Positions 30,301 through 33,520 of a stretch of DNA of 33,520 bases are shown piece after piece (position 1 is the stretch's first letter; each line of letters opens with the position of its first letter). The notes under the pieces were generated by a model. It was given only the letters and a program-made list of their open reading frames with translations. It had not been told where the DNA came from and made no database searches. Position numbers and translations under genes: made by a program. The stretch covers positions 1-33,520 of the forward strand of contig CACYQU010000022.1 of assembly GCA_902776615.1 (NCBI GenBank), in the 5' to 3' direction. Source of the DNA: an uncultured bacterium. GTDB taxonomy: Bacteria > Verrucomicrobiota > Kiritimatiellia > RFP12 > UBA1067.

Positions 30301-30975
30301 ATGGACAACAAAACACAAATAAAGTCGAAAGAGCGGGTTCGCGAGCGCGGCGAGGTTTTCACCGCAGAGCGCGAAGTGAAGGCGATGTGCGATCTCGTTA
30401 AAGACGAGACCGAGCGAATTGACTCGCGCTTTCTTGAACCGGCTTGCGGCGACGGCAACTTTTTGGCCGAGATACTGCGGCGCAAGCTTGCGGTTTGCGA
30501 GAAGCGCTACGGCAAATCGCAGGCCGACCGGGAGAAGTTTTCGTTTCTCGCCGTGACCAGCCTTTACGGTATAGACATTCTCGCCGACAACGTCGAGGCA
30601 TGCCGCGAGAGGTTGTTGGAGATTTTTCGCGACTTTGACCAGAATCTTGCGCGGACGCGCAAGGAGCAGCACCCTTCGAGCTTCGGCATCGAGCGGGTCA
30701 TAAGGTTTGTGCTGGAGAAGAATATTCTCTGCGGGAACGCGCTCTCGATGAAGCGGGTTGACGAGAAAGGCGAAGACCTTGAAGAGCCGATAGTGTTTAC
30801 CGAGTGGAGTTTTATAACGGGCGATCTCGTGAAGAGGCGGGAATTTCGTTTTGACCAGCTTCAGCGGCACGAGGAGGATTTGCTCTTCGCGTGGGCCGAG
30901 CAGAATCAGGCGTTTGTGCCGACACCGATAAGGGAATGGCCGCCGATAGATTTCAGGGAGGTGGCAAATGGCTGA
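30301..30975 (+). CDS. DNA methyltransferase-fold protein (restriction-modification subunit M-like)
   Basis: A 224-residue protein with the start of an N6-adenine DNA methyltransferase fold. ERGEVFTAEREV (about 15-27) resembles the region before motif I; motif I is FLEPACGDGNFL (about 44-55), which binds S-adenosylmethionine; motif II-like YGIDILADNVEACRERL follows near 80. No catalytic (N/D)PPY motif is present in the rest of the protein, so it is probably not active alone. The next gene, overlapping by 8 bp, supplies an NPPY motif, and the pair resembles two-gene modules seen in other gut bacterial genomes. The base composition is GC-rich like the chromosome, unlike the end of the next gene. 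Confidence 0.8.
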   Translation: MDNKTQIKSKERVRERGEVFTAEREVKAMCDLVKDETERIDSRFLEPACGDGNFLAEILRRKLAVCEKRYGKSQADREKFSFLAVTSLYGIDILADNVEACRERLLEIFRDFDQNLARTRKEQHPSSFGIERVIRFVLEKNILCGNALSMKRVDEKGEDLEEPIVFTEWSFITGDLVKRREFRFDQLQRHEEDLLFAWAEQNQAFVPTPIREWPPIDFREVANG

Positions 30976-32455
30976 GGCGTACAACCCCGATGTTTTGAGC
31001 TGTCTCGCCAATCTTTCTAACGATGAGGTCTTTACGCCGCCCTCGGTCGTGAACAAGATGCTAGACCTTCTGCCGCAGGAGCTTTTCGAGAGCCCCAAGA
31101 CAACCTTTCTCGACCCTGCGGCGAAGAGCGGCGTATTTCTGCGAGAGATAACCAAGCGGCTTATCGTCGGGCTAGAGAAGAAGATACCCGATCTTCAAGA
31201 GCGCGTCGATCATATACTGCACAAGCAGGTTTTCGGCATTGCAACGACAGAGCTCACCTCGCTCGTTTCGCGGCGTTCGCTATATTGCTCGAAGTATCCC
31301 AACTGCAAGTATTCCGTTTCGAAGTTTGATACAGTCGAGGGAAATATCCGCTACCGCGCATTGCGGCACACCTTCGTCAACGGACGCTGCAAATGGTGCG
31401 GCGCAAGCGAGGCGCAGTTCGACCGCGACGAGTCGCTCGAATCCCACGCCTACGAGTTCATCCACATTCTAAAGCCACAGGAGATTTTCAATATGAAGTT
31501 TGACGTAATAATCGGCAACCCACCGTATCAGATGGCGGATGGGGGAGGGATGGGGTCTGCAATGCCGATTTATCAATTATTTGTCGAAGCGGCCAAGAAA
31601 ATACATCCACGACATCTGGTTATGATTATACCTTCCAGATGGTTTACTGGAGGTCGCGGATTGGATGATTTTAGGCGCAAAATGCTTGACGATCGACACA
31701 TAAAAGAGCTAATGGATTTTCCTGTCTCGTCAGAATGTTTCCCTGGTGTAGAGATCAAAGGCGGTGTATGCTATTTTCATATTGATGAGACGTATCATGG
31801 CGAATGTCTTGTAAAAACTATTCGAGGAGGTATTGCTTCCGAGATGATGCGGTCGCTGATTGAAAATGGGTGTGACACATTTATTCGATTTAATGAGGCA
31901 ATACCCATACTGCGTAAGGTTCGCATGGCAGGGGAGGCTACAATAGAGCGGCTTGTAAGTTCTCAAAAGCCATTCGGCATGAGAACATATGAAACAGGAA
32001 AAAAAGATTCTTTTAATGGGGCCGTTAAATTGTATGCAAACAAGGCAATTGGCTATGTTAAGAAAGACGCTGTGCTACAAAATAAAGAATGGACGAGCCG
32101 TTACAAGGTTCTTATAACCGCAGCGTATGGTGCAGGTGAAGATTTTCCGCATCAAATCATCAACAAGCCGTTCATAAGCGAACCTGGTTCATGTTGCACG
32201 GAGACTTATCTTGTTATCGGGCCTTTTGAGTGCAAGATTGAATGCGAGAATGTAATTTCATACATAAGAACAAAATTTTTTCGCTTTCTAGTATTGCTTC
32301 GCAAGAATACACAACATGCATCGGCAAGTGTTTATTCCTTTGTCCCCATGCAGGATTTTTCCAAGCCATGGACCGACGAGGAACTATATAAGAAATACAA
32401 GCTTACGAAAGATGAGATTGCCTTTGTTGAATCAATGATCAAGCCGATGGAGTAA
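30968..32455 (+). CDS. Eco57I-like DNA adenine methyltransferase / restriction-modification protein
   Basis: Predicted adenine-specific DNA methyltransferase, 495 residues. NDEVFTPPSVVNKML leads into motif I-like FLDPAAKSGVFL (about 47-58), and motif IV is IIGNPPYQM with N184. Between them are four cysteines, C107-x5-C113 and C141-x2-C144, spaced like a zinc ribbon. The C-terminal 300 residues, with IIPSRWFTGGRGLDDFR and VEIKGGVCYF, correspond to the target-recognition part of Eco57I-type enzymes. A good ribosome site, AGGGAGGTG (30955-30963), precedes the ATG. Codon use is GC-rich up to about 31550 and AT-rich after it, suggesting that the recognition part was acquired separately. No nuclease motif was recognised. 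Confidence 0.87.
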   Translation: MAEAYNPDVLSCLANLSNDEVFTPPSVVNKMLDLLPQELFESPKTTFLDPAAKSGVFLREITKRLIVGLEKKIPDLQERVDHILHKQVFGIATTELTSLVSRRSLYCSKYPNCKYSVSKFDTVEGNIRYRALRHTFVNGRCKWCGASEAQFDRDESLESHAYEFIHILKPQEIFNMKFDVIIGNPPYQMADGGGMGSAMPIYQLFVEAAKKIHPRHLVMIIPSRWFTGGRGLDDFRRKMLDDRHIKELMDFPVSSECFPGVEIKGGVCYFHIDETYHGECLVKTIRGGIASEMMRSLIENGCDTFIRFNEAIPILRKVRMAGEATIERLVSSQKPFGMRTYETGKKDSFNGAVKLYANKAIGYVKKDAVLQNKEWTSRYKVLITAAYGAGEDFPHQIINKPFISEPGSCCTETYLVIGPFECKIECENVISYIRTKFFRFLVLLRKNTQHASASVYSFVPMQDFSKPWTDEELYKKYKLTKDEIAFVESMIKPME

Positions 32456-32459
32456 TGGG

Positions 32460-32488
32460 TTGCAGCATATATCAAATTCGTGTATACT
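32460..32488 (+). promoter_or_regulatory. Promoter of the DUF2971 gene
   Basis: TTGCAG (32460-32465), 17-bp spacer, TATACT (32483-32488). This differs from the TGGTATAAT sites of the chromosomal genes and includes a -35. Imperfectly matching ends, TTCGTGTAT near 32478 and ATACGAA near 32501, could be an operator around the -10. Confidence 0.5.
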
Positions 32489-32529
32489 ACAGGTATCGAA
32501 ATACGAAATAGAAACAGGAGAATCAAAAT

Positions 32530-33309
32530 ATGTTGTGTTATAAATATATGCCATATAAGCGATTCAAGGAATCGATTTTGCCCGGCGGTGCATTTATAAA
32601 AGTAAGCAGACCATCTGAGTTTAATGATCCATTTGATTGTGTTGGAGTAGTGGAAGGAGAACTTAGTAATAACGCAGCAAAAGAGTATTGTAGTATGTTC
32701 TGCTCTGAAATTGCTATGGAGTCTTATGCGGTTTTTGCGAAGGCACACTTTACGGCGAGTATGCAATATCGTCATTTTTTTGATGAATGGTTTCGAATTT
32801 TATCACTGAGTGATGCATCATGCATATTACCACAAGGGGAAGCGCTTATGTGGGCTCATTATGCAGACAACGCAAAAGGAGTTCGGTTGACTATAGACTT
32901 CTCAAAGTATTCAAAGAGAGTAGAACCAATTACATATGCCGATAAAGCGCCGGTACTAAATTGTAATAATGTTTCGGCTATGAATCCTATGAAAGATACT
33001 GTTCTTAGGCAGTTTCTTGATTCGTGTCTCACAACAAAATATAGGTGTTGGCAATATGAATGTGAGCATAGGGTGATTTTCCCTGTTGATTGGAAAGATT
33101 TAAAGCCAATGACAGCGGGTGATTCGGTCAGGGCTATTCAAGAGCAAAATCTTGTTTGGGCAATGCCCAAAGAGATGTTGTGTGGAGTTGCATTTGGTCC
33201 TGCGTTTCCAGATCTTTCTGAAGGGCAGCGATATGTTGCAGTTTTGAAAAACAATGGGTATGATAACATCAATTCGATTTCTGGTCGAGATGGGTGGTCA
33301 TATTGCTGA
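32530..33309 (+). CDS. DUF2971-domain protein
   Basis: A 259-residue protein of unknown biochemical function. It matches DUF2971 by layout: an N-terminal YKYMPYKRFKESIL with SRPSEFNDPFDC, a central MWAHYADNAKGVRLTIDF (W108, H110) and a C-terminal CWQYECEHRVIF. Such proteins are often found near defence and mobile genes. The gene is AT-rich throughout, like the 3' half of the gene before it and unlike the rest of the window, which points to recent transfer. AGGAG (32516-32520) lies 9 nt before the ATG. Its separate promoter suggests independent expression from the methyltransferases. Confidence 0.85.
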   Translation: MLCYKYMPYKRFKESILPGGAFIKVSRPSEFNDPFDCVGVVEGELSNNAAKEYCSMFCSEIAMESYAVFAKAHFTASMQYRHFFDEWFRILSLSDASCILPQGEALMWAHYADNAKGVRLTIDFSKYSKRVEPITYADKAPVLNCNNVSAMNPMKDTVLRQFLDSCLTTKYRCWQYECEHRVIFPVDWKDLKPMTAGDSVRAIQEQNLVWAMPKEMLCGVAFGPAFPDLSEGQRYVAVLKNNGYDNINSISGRDGWSYC

Positions 33310-33351
33310 GCGCAGGCGCGCGCGCTGGCAGGACGCTTCAAGGCGGCGGGG

Positions 33352-33520
33352 CTACGCCTCGATGCCGGGGAGGGTGGTGATGGCGAGGTCGATCATTTCA
33401 TGACAGCGCTCGTACAACTCTTTTCGCGTCGGCTGGCGCGTGCTCGCCTCGTAGAGCGAGAGAAAGAGCATGCGGCCTTGGGCGCAGAAGCGCTCTTTGT
33501 CGCGGGTCGGGTGCCAGCGA
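33352..33520 (-). CDS. 3' end of an unidentified gene, cut by the window edge
   Basis: The reverse strand reads open from the right edge to a TAG stop at 33354-33352, giving about 55 C-terminal residues. The segment includes RWHPTRDKERFCAQGRM, SLYEASTRQPTRKELYER and the terminal TTLPGIEA. The composition is GC-rich like the chromosome. It converges on the DUF2971 gene with 42 bp between the stops. No family was recognised; the start and most of the protein lie outside the window. Confidence 0.55.
   Translation of the reverse strand, partial: RWHPTRDKERFCAQGRMLFLSLYEASTRQPTRKELYERCHEMIDLAITTLPGIEA

Noticed and set aside
30084..30401. 105-codon + strand open frame before the methyltransferase gene
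   Set aside because: It runs through the interrupted inverted repeat and into the methyltransferase gene in another frame; there is no ribosome site and no family resemblance.
30001..31155. 384-codon - strand open frame across the methyltransferase start
   Set aside because: It covers the leader inverted repeat and the motif I region of the + strand methyltransferase, and no domain was recognised.
31628..31636. Reverse-strand TATAAT-like site inside the Eco57I-like gene
   Set aside because: On the reverse strand it reads AGGTATAAT and not TGGTATAAT, it lies in AT-rich coding DNA, and no - strand gene follows it.

Overview
The window is a bacterial chromosome segment of about 33.5 kb, GC-rich and densely packed. 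All complete genes lie on the + strand; a fragment of one - strand gene sits at the right edge. No rRNA, tRNA, CRISPR array, transposase or integrase was found. The housekeeping proteins and the recurrent promoter TGGTATAAT suggest a member of the PVC group, possibly a gut-type Kiritimatiellae/Verrucomicrobiota lineage. That placement is an inference and was not tested by a search.

Layout. 1-3158: a repeat-containing upstream region, an AGCS sodium:amino-acid symporter, then adk and map. 3238-7958: a tightly overlapping run of a NahK-like sugar kinase, a pyrimidine-nucleoside phosphorylase, a membrane protein with a GspG-like domain, rsmI and a PflX-like radical SAM protein. 7959-8593: a 635-bp non-coding region full of structure, including a cruciform-type double-hairpin element, four palindromes exactly 22 bp apart, a separate degenerate 22-bp tandem repeat, and copies of a repeat also seen at the window start. 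8594-14495: six genes joined by overlaps: nadB, an OppF-type ABC ATPase, a ferredoxin subunit, a VorB-like alpha subunit, a fused beta-gamma subunit of a 2-oxoacid:ferredoxin oxidoreductase, and nadK. 14583-18544: ilvE, recJ and an exported metallophosphoesterase. 18568-22091: a fused BioW-BioF protein, proC, and a DUF218 protein. 22200-29853: an orphan hybrid histidine kinase, a TSCPD-domain protein, valS, hisB, hisA and an M16 peptidase.

The right end (about 29960-33520) is accessory. A promoter-like site and a roughly 330-nt leader with two inverted-repeat structures precede two adjacent DNA methyltransferase-type genes. The second is an Eco57I-like protein whose composition turns AT-rich in mid-gene. 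An AT-rich DUF2971 gene follows. No nuclease is visible, so the restriction partner, if any, lies beyond the right edge or is missing.

Metabolically, the nadB-nadK run couples NAD(P) synthesis to a ferredoxin-dependent 2-oxoacid oxidoreductase of the branched-chain (Vor) type, followed at once by the branched-chain aminotransferase. This is consistent with amino-acid fermentation or reductive branched-chain amino-acid synthesis. Most transcription units start from an extended -10 box with no recognisable -35, and three start codons (symporter, nadB, proC) lie only 8-9 nt after that box, which suggests leaderless transcripts.
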